From JBKEDS01 sp047975545 (lineage in GTDB: Bacteria > Bacteroidota > Bacteroidia > Flavobacteriales > Flavobacteriaceae): a stretch of 29,130 bases of DNA. Both the position numbers and the translations under genes were made by a program. Shown one piece after another: positions 8,445-16,072 of this stretch (position 1 is the first letter of the stretch; the number at the start of each line of letters is the position of its first letter). The notes below the pieces were generated by a model that saw only the letters and a program-made list of their open reading frames with translations, had not been told where the DNA came from and did not search any database. The DNA lies in NCBI GenBank assembly GCA_047975545.1, contig JBKEDS010000001.1, positions 1 through 29,130 on the forward strand, read 5' to 3'.

Positions 8445-10064
8445 ATGTTATCAGTATCAAATTTATCAGTCCAGTTTGGCAAGCGCGTATTGTTCGACGA
8501 GGTTAACACCACGTTTACCTCCGGCAATTGCTATGGTATAATAGGTGCCAACGGCGCGGGAAAATCCACTTTTTTAAAAATTATTTCCGGCAAGCAGGAC
8601 GCCACTTCCGGGCGGGTACACTTAGAGCCGGGCAAGCGTATGTCGGTTTTGGAACAGGACCATAATTTATACGATGAACATACGGTTTTGGAAACCGTTT
8701 TAATGGGAAACAAGCCCTTATTTGCCATAAAGTCCGAAATTGATGCCCTGTACGCCGATTACTCCGATGAAAATGCCGACCGCATAGGCGAACTTCAAGT
8801 AAAGTTTGAAGAAATGAACGGTTGGAACGCCGATAGCGATGCCGCCGCCATGTTGTCTAATTTGGATATAAAAGAAGAATTCCATTATACCTTAATGAAG
8901 GATTTGGACGGAAAACAAAAAGTACGGGTGCTTTTGGCGCAAGCCCTTTTTGGAAATCCCGATGTGCTTATTATGGACGAGCCCACCAACGACCTGGATT
9001 ACGAAACCATTTCGTGGTTGGAAAACTTTTTGGCCAATTACGATAACTGCGTAATTGTGGTATCGCACGACCGCCACTTTTTGGACGCCGTTTGCACCCA
9101 TATTTCCGATATCGATTTTGGCAAGATAAACCACTATTCGGGCAATTACACGTTTTGGTACGAGTCGTCGCAATTAGCCGCCCGCCAACGTGCGCAACAA
9201 AATAAAAAGGCCGAAGAAAAGAAAAAGGAACTGGAGGAGTTTATCCGTCGTTTTTCGGCCAACGTGGCCAAAAGCAAGCAAGCCACCAGTAGAAAAAAAA
9301 TGATTGATAAACTTAATATTGAAGATATTAAACCAACAAGCCGCCGATACCCGGCCATTATTTTTGAGCGTGAAAGGGAAGCGGGCGACCAAATTTTAAA
9401 CGTTCAGGGCTTGGAGGCTTCAACCGATGGCGAATTGCTGTTTAAAAACATCGATTTAAACTTGGCCAAAGGCGATAAGGTCGTGGTGTTTTCAAGGGAT
9501 TCCCGTGCTACTACCGCTTTTTATCAAATTTTAAACGGCAAGCAAACGGCCGATGCAGGGAAATTCGATTGGGGCGTAACCACGACGCAATCGTACTTGC
9601 CCTTGGACAATAGTGAGTTTTTCGATAACAATTTAACCTTGGTGGACTGGTTGCGCCAATGGGCCAAAACCGAGGAGGAACGCGAAGAAGTTTATATCCG
9701 TGGCTTTTTGGGCAAAATGATTTTTAGTGGCGAGGAAGCCCTTAAAAAATCGAACGTGCTTTCCGGAGGCGAAAAAGTACGCTGTATGTTAAGCCGTATG
9801 ATGATGGTGCGCGCCAATGTTTTAATGTTGGACGAGCCTACCAACCACTTGGATTTGGAAAGTATTACCGCATTTAACAACTCGCTAAAGAATTTTAAGG
9901 GTACGGTACTGTTTACAACCCACGACCACGAATTTGCCGAAACCGTTGCCAATAGGGTAGTGGAGCTAACCCCTAATGGGGTTATAGACCGTTACACCAC
10001 TTTCGACGAGTATATGCAGGATTCTAAGATTAAGGAGTTGCGAAATAAAATGTATACGGTGTAA
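8445..10064 (+). CDS. ABC-F family ATPase (YbiT-like)
   Basis: This 539-residue protein has two ATP-binding cassettes and no membrane segments, so it is a soluble ABC-F protein. Such proteins act on ribosomes. The first cassette has Walker A GANGAGKST (34-42), a signature-like DLDGKQKVRV and Walker B VLIMDEPTNDLD. The lysine/glutamate-rich inter-domain linker (RQRAQQNKKAEEKKKELEEF) follows. The second cassette has LSGGEKVRC and VLMLDEPTNHLD, but its Walker A position reads FSRDSRATT, lacking the GK(S/T). From memory this degeneration is shared by flavobacterial relatives and is not damage. Length fits the YbiT-like group. The exact role (translation factor or antibiotic protection) cannot be decided. 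Confidence 0.9.
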   Translation: MLSVSNLSVQFGKRVLFDEVNTTFTSGNCYGIIGANGAGKSTFLKIISGKQDATSGRVHLEPGKRMSVLEQDHNLYDEHTVLETVLMGNKPLFAIKSEIDALYADYSDENADRIGELQVKFEEMNGWNADSDAAAMLSNLDIKEEFHYTLMKDLDGKQKVRVLLAQALFGNPDVLIMDEPTNDLDYETISWLENFLANYDNCVIVVSHDRHFLDAVCTHISDIDFGKINHYSGNYTFWYESSQLAARQRAQQNKKAEEKKKELEEFIRRFSANVAKSKQATSRKKMIDKLNIEDIKPTSRRYPAIIFEREREAGDQILNVQGLEASTDGELLFKNIDLNLAKGDKVVVFSRDSRATTAFYQILNGKQTADAGKFDWGVTTTQSYLPLDNSEFFDNNLTLVDWLRQWAKTEEEREEVYIRGFLGKMIFSGEEALKKSNVLSGGEKVRCMLSRMMMVRANVLMLDEPTNHLDLESITAFNNSLKNFKGTVLFTTHDHEFAETVANRVVELTPNGVIDRYTTFDEYMQDSKIKELRNKMYTV

Positions 10065-10170
10065 TTTGCTGCACGGATATTTACGGAGGTTAAAGACGTG
10101 TTTTTAACTTTCAAAAATTAAAACGAGTTCCTTTCGGTAGGCTTAGGGTGCAAGAAATTATTTGTTACTG

Positions 10171-10258
10171 TTCCACAGAGTTTCACGGAGGTTGTTCGCA
10201 GAGATTCGCGGAGTTTTTTTCTTTTTTAAAAAATCGTTACTCGTTGTTCGTTACTCGG
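10171..10258. repeat. Short intergenic repeat (CACGGAG type), copy 2
   Basis: TTCCACAGAGTTTCACGGAGG, then TTCGCAGAGATTCGCGGAG and a T-run (10171-10220), followed by an AATCGTTACTCG-rich stretch (10231-10258). It is related to the copy at 6631. Both lie just 3' of a minus-strand DUF4369-like lipoprotein gene. Confidence 0.5.
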
Positions 10259-10262
10259 TAAA

Positions 10263-10964
10263 TTAATTATCCGCTTGGGTCTTAATCGTGCTAATGTACG
10301 TTTGTAGTTCCTTGCCGTATTTCGAGGTTTTAACCCTTTCGGTTAACGAGTTGTTAATGGTGTCCAGTAGCTTAATATTGGCGTCGTAAATTTCGGTAAG
10401 GGCCAAGTAGGGTGCTACTTCGCTGTCCTTATTGTTTAAAGCAAAATTAACCGTGTACAGGTAGCGCCTTTTTAAAAGATTGTTGTAAATACGCTCTATG
10501 CTATCCAGTTTTGTGCTATCGGCTTCTTTTCTTGCCTCTAAACTTTCTTTTATCAAGTTTAAGTTTTGGTCGTTAAACTTGCTAATCATGCTTTTATAGT
10601 TTTCTAAGGTTTTTTGCTGTTCCGAACCGTTTATTTGGGCATCGAACACAAAGTTTTTAAGGGTAGTATTAATTTCGGTTATTCCCTTGTTGGCAAAAAA
10701 AGCAATCCTGTCGTTTTCGGCGCTGTTTTTATCCAAGTCCAAATAAAGTACTTCGGGGGCTTCCATGTTGCTGTGCAGTTCAAAGCCGGAACTCCCGTTA
10801 ATATTAAAAGAGTCCAAGGTTATAACAGCGGTGTCCTGCAATTTTTTTAAATAAACCGTGCCTTTTTTTAAGCCCTTTATATTGCCTTTTACGGTTAAAT
10901 CGGCTGTTTCTTTGCCGCAAGAAACTAGTGTTGCTATTAAAGCTATGAGATAAAAATTTTTCAC
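10263..10964 (-). CDS. DUF4369-like lipoprotein
   Basis: This 233-residue lipoprotein has the signal MKNFYLIALIATLVSC followed by GKE. Residues about 20-110 fit a DUF4369 domain (LTVKGNIKGLKKGTVYLKKLQD, then DSFNINGSSGFELHSNMEAPEVLYLDLD), the N-terminal domain that in many Bacteroidota proteins precedes a TlpA thioredoxin domain. Here the thioredoxin domain is absent. The rest is a charged, probably helical region (about 115-233). It is a likely relative of the larger lipoprotein gene on the other side of the ABC-F gene. Function is unknown. Confidence 0.78.
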   Translation of the reverse strand: MKNFYLIALIATLVSCGKETADLTVKGNIKGLKKGTVYLKKLQDTAVITLDSFNINGSSGFELHSNMEAPEVLYLDLDKNSAENDRIAFFANKGITEINTTLKNFVFDAQINGSEQQKTLENYKSMISKFNDQNLNLIKESLEARKEADSTKLDSIERIYNNLLKRRYLYTVNFALNNKDSEVAPYLALTEIYDANIKLLDTINNSLTERVKTSKYGKELQTYISTIKTQADN

Positions 10965-11089
10965 ACGAATAAATTTAAGTTAAACATTTAATTTTTAGGT
11001 TTTTATGAAGCAAAATAACCGAAAAGCCTACAGGCCTATGTTTTCATTCATACCCTTTTGTAGAGGCGATTATCTTGGCTATACTAAAT

Positions 11090-11102
11090 CCCTCAATGAG
11101 GG
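11090..11102. repeat. Perfect 13-base palindrome next to repeat B
   Basis: CCCTCAaTGAGGG directly abuts the first base of repeat copy B. It has the same layout (six-base arms, one central base) as the GCCCATtATGGGC palindrome at the other end of the repeat. Confidence 0.6.
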
Positions 11103-11203
11103 TTTCATCTATTTAAATTTTATCAAGAACTTGTTGTTCAGTTATTTAATTATTTCGGTGGGTATCGAATTTTGCCCTGCCAAATGCCCATTATGGGCTT
11201 TCA
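11103..11203 (+). repeat. Dispersed repeat, copy B
   Basis: These 101 bases match the inverted copy at 21485-21609 with about four substitutions and one 24-base gap. The right end carries the palindrome GCCCATtATGGGC (11186-11198). Confidence 0.85.
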
Positions 11204-11397
11204 TAAGGTAGGTGGTTGTTTTTACGCAAATATCATATAAATATCAATTATATGCTAAAAGAGTTGTGTTTTTATTAAAATAGGGTTTGGCATGGTAATT
11301 GTTTCTGTAGTTACAGTTGCATTCAGTTTGATTTAAAGATTGAATTTTTAAATTAAATGAAGGTAATTCATATTTTTGGTTGGTTAGTTAGTAGAAA

Positions 11398-11427
11398 AGC
11401 ATCCTATATTTTTAGGGTGCTTTTTTT
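11398..11427 (+). terminator. Intrinsic terminator-like hairpin, no gene upstream
   Basis: AGCATCCT (11398-11405) pairs with AGGGTGCT (11414-11421), with one G-T pair and an eight-base loop. Seven T (11421-11427) follow. No gene lies upstream on the plus strand. Confidence 0.55.
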
Positions 11428-11675
11428 GTTGTTGTAAAAAGTGAAAGTATTGAAAACACGAGGAAATCCATAGATAAATAGAAAGGAATGTTAAAGAAGT
11501 GAATCTTTCGTCGAAAAAAACGATTATTTTGTCGTTTATAAGTTTCTTTTTTATTAAATTTGGCACGAGCTAAATAGTGCATATTTTAGTTCAGTGGATT
11601 AATTAATTTTTTTTATTTGCATTTCTGTTTAGATTCAAACCCAAATCTACACTGTCTTAAAGGCAAATGAAGCTT

Positions 11676-11705
11676 AACCGAGTTTGTAACGAACTCGGTT
11701 TTTTT
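11676..11705 (+). terminator. Intrinsic terminator-like hairpin, no gene upstream
   Basis: AACCGAGTT (11676-11684) and AACTCGGTT (11692-11700) form a perfect 9-bp stem with a seven-base loop and a T-run to 11705. It is well formed, yet there is no recognised gene between it and the previous hairpin. Confidence 0.65.
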
Positions 11706-11797
11706 ATTTTCAATCTTCACTTCAATATTATAAATTACGGTTACTTTTCCTGTTTGCAAAAATTTAATTTCTAATTTAGCACAATTAAGGATTGGAT

Positions 11798-12463
11798 ATG
11801 AAGTATATTGTTTTGGTTTTGTTTATGTGGTTTTATTTGCCACTTAATGCCCAGTTGCCCGAGGGGTTTGTTTACGTTAAGGATGTAATTCCCGATTTGG
11901 ATGTCGAGTTGCGCTATTGCGGCAGCAATAATTTTATGGGCAAGCCTGTAAATGGCTACCACGACGATACATTAATACTTACCAAGGCAGCGGCCGTGGC
12001 GCTTTTAAAAGTGCAAACCGAATTGCAGGAAAAAAACTATTGCCTAAAAGTTTACGATGGGTATAGGCCGCAACAGGCCGTAAACCATTTTGTGTGTTGG
12101 GCAAGGAATTTGGGCGACACCATAAACAAACAAGCCTTTTACCCCCGTGTTTCAAAGCGGTTGCTGTTTTCCGAAGGTTACATAGCCAGTAAATCGGGGC
12201 ATAGCAGGGGCAGTACGGTAGATTTAACCATTACCGATGGCGATACGGGCGAGCCGTTGGACATGGGTAGCCCTTTCGATTTTTTTGGCCCCGAATCCTG
12301 GGTAAGCCACCCTAACCTAACAAAGCAACAAAAGGCTAATAGGCAATTGCTGCAAAGCGTTATGGCCAAGCATGGTTTTAGGGGGTACGCTAAGGAGTGG
12401 TGGCACTTTACGCTTAGGAACGAGCCGTTTTATAATACGTTTTTCAATTTTGCAATTGAATAG
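11798..12463 (+). CDS. ddpX: D-alanyl-D-alanine dipeptidase (VanX/DdpX family, M15D)
   Basis: This 221-residue zinc peptidase of family M15D hydrolyses D-Ala-D-Ala. The zinc site is complete: His135 and Asp142 in SGHSRGSTVD, and His203 in EWWHF, with Glu200 as the likely catalytic base. YDGYRPQQAV and the MGSPFDFFGPES stretch are also typical. The N-terminus (MKYIVLVLFMWFYLPLNAQ) is a signal peptide, so it acts outside the cytoplasm. This points to cell-wall turnover or nutrition and not to VanX-type glycopeptide resistance, which needs vanH/vanA partners that are absent here. The start is ATG 11798. TTG 11792 is less likely. It is convergent with the helicase gene, with a ten-base gap. Confidence 0.9.
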   Translation: MKYIVLVLFMWFYLPLNAQLPEGFVYVKDVIPDLDVELRYCGSNNFMGKPVNGYHDDTLILTKAAAVALLKVQTELQEKNYCLKVYDGYRPQQAVNHFVCWARNLGDTINKQAFYPRVSKRLLFSEGYIASKSGHSRGSTVDLTITDGDTGEPLDMGSPFDFFGPESWVSHPNLTKQQKANRQLLQSVMAKHGFRGYAKEWWHFTLRNEPFYNTFFNFAIE

Positions 12464-12473
12464 CAATTGGGGC

Positions 12474-13715
12474 TTAATACCAACGCTTCTTTTTCTTTTT
12501 GGACGCTGTGCTTTTGCGGCCTTTTTTATGTTTGCTTCCCGTTTTGTTCGATTTGTGTACTTCGGGCTTGGCTTTTGGGTTTAAAGGGTAGGGGTGGTCC
12601 TCGATAATTTCAAGCTGAAGCTGTATAAGTTGCTCTATGGTTTTAACATAGGTTTTTTCGTCGGCCGAACATAACGAATATGCCGTGCCTGCCTTGCCCG
12701 CTCTTGCCGTTCGGCCTATTCGGTGCACGTAGGTTTCGGGCGTGTTGGGCAAATCGAAATTTATAACGCTGTCTAATTCCGAAATATCAATGCCCCTTGC
12801 TGCTACGTCGGTGGCTATTAAAATATTAACGTACCCGTTTTTAAATTTGTTTAGGGCTTCTTGCCTTAAATTTTGGCTTTTGTCGCCGTGTATGCTTTCG
12901 GCTTTATAGCCGTTTTTTATAAGGGTTTGCTCCAATTTGTCCACCCCGAATTTGGTACGCCTAAAAATTAATATCCTGCCCCGAATGGTGTTTCGTAATA
13001 AATGTAGGCACAATTCAATTTTATTGCGCTTGGGAACGTAATAAAGCAGTTGATTGATGTTTTTGGATGTTGAAGCATTTGCATTTACCTCGATGCGCTC
13101 CGGGGTTTTTAGTATAGAGTTGGCTAATTGTTCAACCTTATACGGTATGGTTGCCGAAAATAATAGGGTTTGCTTGTCTTTTGTGCATAGGCGCTCTATT
13201 TTCCTTACATCGTCAATAAAGCCCATATCCAGCATTAGGTCGGCTTCATCTAAAACCAAAATTTCAACGTGGTCCAAATTCACCATGTCCTGTTTGTGCA
13301 AATCCAGTAACCTACCGGGCGTGGCAATTAAAATGTCTATGCCCTTTTTTAAAATATCTATTTGGGGTTCTATTGATGTGCCTCCAAAAATTACGGCCGT
13401 TCTTAAATTGGTGTAAGTACCGTAGGTTTTAAAGCTGTCGTTAATTTGTGCGGCCAATTCCCTTGTGGGGCTTATAATCAGGGCTTTTATTTTTTTTCCC
13501 TTTTTTGGCGCATCTTGGTAATCAAAAAGCAATTGCAGTATGGGCAGGGCAAACGAAGCGGTTTTTCCTGTGCCCGTTTGTGCCGATACGATAAGGTCTT
13601 TGCCATCCAGAACCAGTGGAATTGTTTTTTCCTGAACCAAGGTAGGAACCTGGTAGCCCGCCTCGGTAATGGCTCTTTGTATGGGCTTGTTTAATTGTAG
13701 GGCTTTAAATGACAT
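12474..13715 (-). CDS. DEAD-box RNA helicase (RhlE-like)
   Basis: This 413-residue ATP-dependent RNA helicase has all motifs in order: Q-motif region (VPTLVQEKTIP), Walker A AQTGTGKT (45-52), PTRELAAQ, GG, TPGRLLD, DEAD (156-159), SAT, then in domain 2 IFRRTK, HGDKSQNLR, ATDVAARGIDI and HRIGRTARAG. The last 30 residues are lysine-rich (KHKKGRKSTASKKKKKRWY) and probably bind RNA. Length and tail fit the RhlE-like group, which acts in ribosome assembly or RNA turnover. The specific substrate is not determined. It is cytoplasmic. Confidence 0.93.
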   Translation of the reverse strand: MSFKALQLNKPIQRAITEAGYQVPTLVQEKTIPLVLDGKDLIVSAQTGTGKTASFALPILQLLFDYQDAPKKGKKIKALIISPTRELAAQINDSFKTYGTYTNLRTAVIFGGTSIEPQIDILKKGIDILIATPGRLLDLHKQDMVNLDHVEILVLDEADLMLDMGFIDDVRKIERLCTKDKQTLLFSATIPYKVEQLANSILKTPERIEVNANASTSKNINQLLYYVPKRNKIELCLHLLRNTIRGRILIFRRTKFGVDKLEQTLIKNGYKAESIHGDKSQNLRQEALNKFKNGYVNILIATDVAARGIDISELDSVINFDLPNTPETYVHRIGRTARAGKAGTAYSLCSADEKTYVKTIEQLIQLQLEIIEDHPYPLNPKAKPEVHKSNKTGSKHKKGRKSTASKKKKKRWY

Positions 13716-13747
13716 AACAGGTTTTAAACCGCAAAGATAGCAGAATT

Positions 13748-14128
13748 TTAAACCAATATGCGTTTTATCTTAATGGCGTTCCAGTTGTGGTCCACGGCAA
13801 TTAGTTTTGTGGGTTTCAATCGGTAGTCGCCAAGAAAATCCCAATCGAACTCCGTGTGTAGCTTGTATAGGTCGTCAATGGTGTTTATGTTGGGGTAAAA
13901 CACCCAAATAACGGACTTGTCCAACAGTCTGGGGAAAAGGGTCAGCATTTGGTTTACAAAATCATCCTTGGTTTCGGTAAATACCAAGCCGCATTCGACG
14001 CAGGACGTTGTGACAATGGATTCGGAATATTCAATATCCTTAAAAACAGAAGTGAACGATTCCGGTTTATTTAAAATATAAACATCGTTAAAATGATGGA
14101 GCTTCAATTTTTTTGTTAGTGTGGCCAT
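13748..14128 (-). CDS. Small DUF3052-like protein
   Basis: This 126-residue soluble protein has no signal or membrane segment. The pattern LTKKLKLHHFNDVYILNKPESF, then a middle segment with DDFVNQMLTLFPRLLDKSVIWVFYP, and a C-terminus KLIAVDHNWNAIKIKRI resembles DUF3052 proteins (L-x-KKL start, central W-V-x-x-P, terminal VDxxWsaikL). I make this assignment from pattern memory, so it is tentative. No function is known for that family. The gene lies 32 bases upstream of the helicase start in the same direction and may be cotranscribed with it. Confidence 0.65.
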   Translation of the reverse strand: MATLTKKLKLHHFNDVYILNKPESFTSVFKDIEYSESIVTTSCVECGLVFTETKDDFVNQMLTLFPRLLDKSVIWVFYPNINTIDDLYKLHTEFDWDFLGDYRLKPTKLIAVDHNWNAIKIKRILV

Positions 14129-14358
14129 GACCTAAATGTACAAAAAAAATAAATACATCTGTCCAAAGCTTAAAATTTATATGTGTTGAGAAACGCTTTG
14201 TGTAGGCTTTAATTTGAAAGAACGATAAAGCTATGTGTATTTTTGATTTTAAGATATATATTTTATTGTTTGCGGGTCAAATAATTTCATATATAAAAAA
14301 TATTAGCTTAAATATTGATAATATGATAAAAATCATTTAAAACATTTGTTTTATTGAA

Positions 14359-14366
14359 TAATTTTG
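14359..14366 (+). promoter_or_regulatory. Candidate promoter of the TonB-like gene
   Basis: TAATTTTG fits TAnnTTTG exactly, with TTTA (14336-14339) at a 19-base spacing as a weak -33 box. The leader would be about 15 bases. The rest of the 258-base gap is very AT-rich and holds nothing else I can assign. Confidence 0.4.
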
Positions 14367-14386
14367 TTATGTAAAATTTAATTGCC

Positions 14387-15124
14387 ATGTTACCCAATAA
14401 AAAGAACCCCGGTTTAGAGGTAGGTAGGAACAGTAGCCTGTATTTTGCCATAGGGCTAAATTTAATGTTGTTTTTGTCCTGGCGGGCGCTGGAGTATCGC
14501 ACCTACGAAAAAGATGAAATTGCTATCGATGTGGTAGAAATGGAGGCGAGGTACGAAGAGGAAATACCCATCGTGCAAATGCAAAATTTACCGCCACCGC
14601 CTCCGCCTCCGGCGGTTATTACCCAGGCGGTCGAGATTGTGGACGATATGGAGGAAATTGAGGAAACCGTTATCGAAAGCACCGAAACCAACCAGGCCGA
14701 AGCTATTGCCGATTATGCGCCTGTTGAGGTGGGCGATATTGCGGTTGAGGCCTACGAGGAAGATGTACAAGTGGCCTTTGCCGTTATTGAGGATGTGCCG
14801 GTTTTTCCCGGTTGCGAAAAATTGTCCAAAGCGGCTACCAAAAAATGTTTTCAGGATAAGATACAGGAGCATATTAGGGATAATTTTAAGTATCCCGAAA
14901 CGGCTTTGGAGCTTGGTATACAGGGCCGGGTGTCGGTTATGTTTATTATAGATTCCAAGGGCGTTACTACCAATGTGCGCTCTCGCGGCCCGGACAAATT
15001 ACTGGAAAAAGAGGCCGAGCGTATTATTGGCCTGTTGCCTAAAATGGAGCCGGGGAAACAGCGTGGCCGACCTGTTAAGGTGGCTTATGCCGTGCCTATT
15101 TTCTTTAAGTTTCACGAGGGGTAG
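14387..15124 (+). CDS. TonB-family energy transducer
   Basis: This 245-residue protein has the TonB layout. It has a short cytoplasmic start (MLPNKKNPGLEVGRN), one membrane segment (about residues 17-35, SLYFAIGLNLMLFLSW), a proline run PPPPPPP at about 69-75, an acidic Glu/Val-rich spacer, and a C-terminal TonB domain (about 150-245) with VPVFPGCE, FKYPETALELGIQGRVSVMFIIDSKG and VPIFFKF. TonB proteins pass energy from ExbB/ExbD to outer-membrane transporters. The partners are not nearby. The FPGCE and YPxxAxxxGxxGxV motifs are typical of Bacteroidota TonB proteins. The specific receptor cannot be told. Confidence 0.88.
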   Translation: MLPNKKNPGLEVGRNSSLYFAIGLNLMLFLSWRALEYRTYEKDEIAIDVVEMEARYEEEIPIVQMQNLPPPPPPPAVITQAVEIVDDMEEIEETVIESTETNQAEAIADYAPVEVGDIAVEAYEEDVQVAFAVIEDVPVFPGCEKLSKAATKKCFQDKIQEHIRDNFKYPETALELGIQGRVSVMFIIDSKGVTTNVRSRGPDKLLEKEAERIIGLLPKMEPGKQRGRPVKVAYAVPIFFKFHEG

Positions 15125-15254
15125 TTGTTTTTTGTTAAATGGTGTTCTATGTGATTAGGTTCGGCGGTACAGAACGTTAAATCAGCCTTAAAACGGGTTT
15201 GTTTTTTTGTTTTTTGGTAAATTTATGCTGAAAATTCTTCTTAAAACTAACGAT

Positions 15255-16067
15255 ATGAAAACCATAATAGTAGCTTCCGATTTTTCCGAAGAGGCCGAAA
15301 ACGCTACCCAATACGCTATTTCGGCGGCTAAAAAAATAAATGCAAAATTGGTGTTGTTTCATTTGCACGAGGTGTCCATACATTCGGTAAATGCCCGTTT
15401 GTCGTATTCGGCCGTGCAAGAATCGGTTGAAAAAAGCAAAACGCAAACCGAATTGCGTGTTGATAGGCTTTCGAAAGAAAACGCTATTGAAATAAAGCTC
15501 GATTTTGCCATGGGCAATTTTTACGACCAGTTAAAACAATCGGTAAAACAACATAATGCCGGGCTGGTTGTTTTGGGCATGCACGACAAAAATTTAGAGG
15601 ACGATTTGTTGGGTAGCACCACAACGGCGGCCTTGCACAAATTAAAAGTACCTGTTTTGGCGGTGCCCGTTAAGGCCAGGTTTCAGGGTATGAAAAAAAT
15701 CCTGTTTGCCTGCGATATTAAAAAAGGCGTAACGTTTAGTGTTTTAGAGCGTATTAAGGAGGTGGCGCGGCATTTTAACGCCGAGTTGGAGGTGTTTTAT
15801 GTTGAAGATTCGGTAAACGAAATTAATGCCCAAGCCGATAAGGTAGAAGCCTTGTTCGATAACTTGGAAGGGCTTACGTATATGTTCAAGAGCGTGCAAT
15901 CGGATGCTATTATTAGCGAAATACAAAACGAAATAAAGCGTTTTCAGCCCAATGTGCTTATTATGGTACCTTACGAGTATGGCTTTTGGTCGTCGTTGGT
16001 GCATAAAAGCAAAACACGGATTATGGCCTCGGGCATGAATATTCCGTTGTTGTCCATTAAAGGATGA
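15255..16067 (+). CDS. Universal stress protein with two Usp domains
   Basis: This 270-residue cytoplasmic protein is made of two UspA-type domains. The first (1-135) starts MKTIIVASDFSEEAENATQYA and ends with a VLGMHDKNLEDDLLGSTTTAALHK stretch resembling the G-x-x-x-x-x-x-x-GS nucleotide loop. The second (about 145-270) starts MKKILFACDIKKGV and is more divergent, lacking a clear glycine loop. ATG 15255 is chosen because MKTIIVASDFS is the normal beginning of the domain. The ATG at 15207 would add 16 unrelated residues. Bacteroidota often have such tandem Usp proteins. It ends five bases before the end of recG on the other strand. Confidence 0.85.
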   Translation: MKTIIVASDFSEEAENATQYAISAAKKINAKLVLFHLHEVSIHSVNARLSYSAVQESVEKSKTQTELRVDRLSKENAIEIKLDFAMGNFYDQLKQSVKQHNAGLVVLGMHDKNLEDDLLGSTTTAALHKLKVPVLAVPVKARFQGMKKILFACDIKKGVTFSVLERIKEVARHFNAELEVFYVEDSVNEINAQADKVEALFDNLEGLTYMFKSVQSDAIISEIQNEIKRFQPNVLIMVPYEYGFWSSLVHKSKTRIMASGMNIPLLSIKG

Positions 16068-16072
16068 TGGGT

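Larger units (their letters stand above)
10965..11797. other. Gene-poor stretch with a repeat and two terminator-like hairpins
   Basis: I find no convincing protein gene in these 830 bases. The frame 11005-11211 mostly runs through the dispersed repeat at 11103 and is not credible. The region holds a palindrome CCCTCAaTGAGGG (11090-11102), repeat copy B, and two hairpins with T-runs (11398 and 11676) that do not follow any recognised gene. A 26-codon frame at 11357-11437 runs through the first hairpin and is probably chance. TTTGGCATGGTAATTG (11285-11300) resembles a sigma54 site, but its -12 part ends GT instead of GC. Confidence 0.5.

Noticed and set aside
8263..8541. 92-codon frame ahead of the ABC-F gene
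   Set aside because: It overlaps the ABC-F start and the promoter region, and its sequence resembles no protein. It is a shadow frame.
11005..11211. 68-codon frame on the plus strand
   Set aside because: It runs through a palindrome and the dispersed repeat B, so it is not a protein gene.
11285..11300. Firm sigma54 promoter
   Set aside because: The -24 part fits but the -12 part ends in GT instead of GC, and no known gene follows. It is kept only as a hint in the findings.
11798..12463. Glycopeptide resistance (VanX) system
   Set aside because: The dipeptidase has a signal peptide and no vanH, vanA or vanRS genes are nearby. A cell-wall turnover role is more likely.
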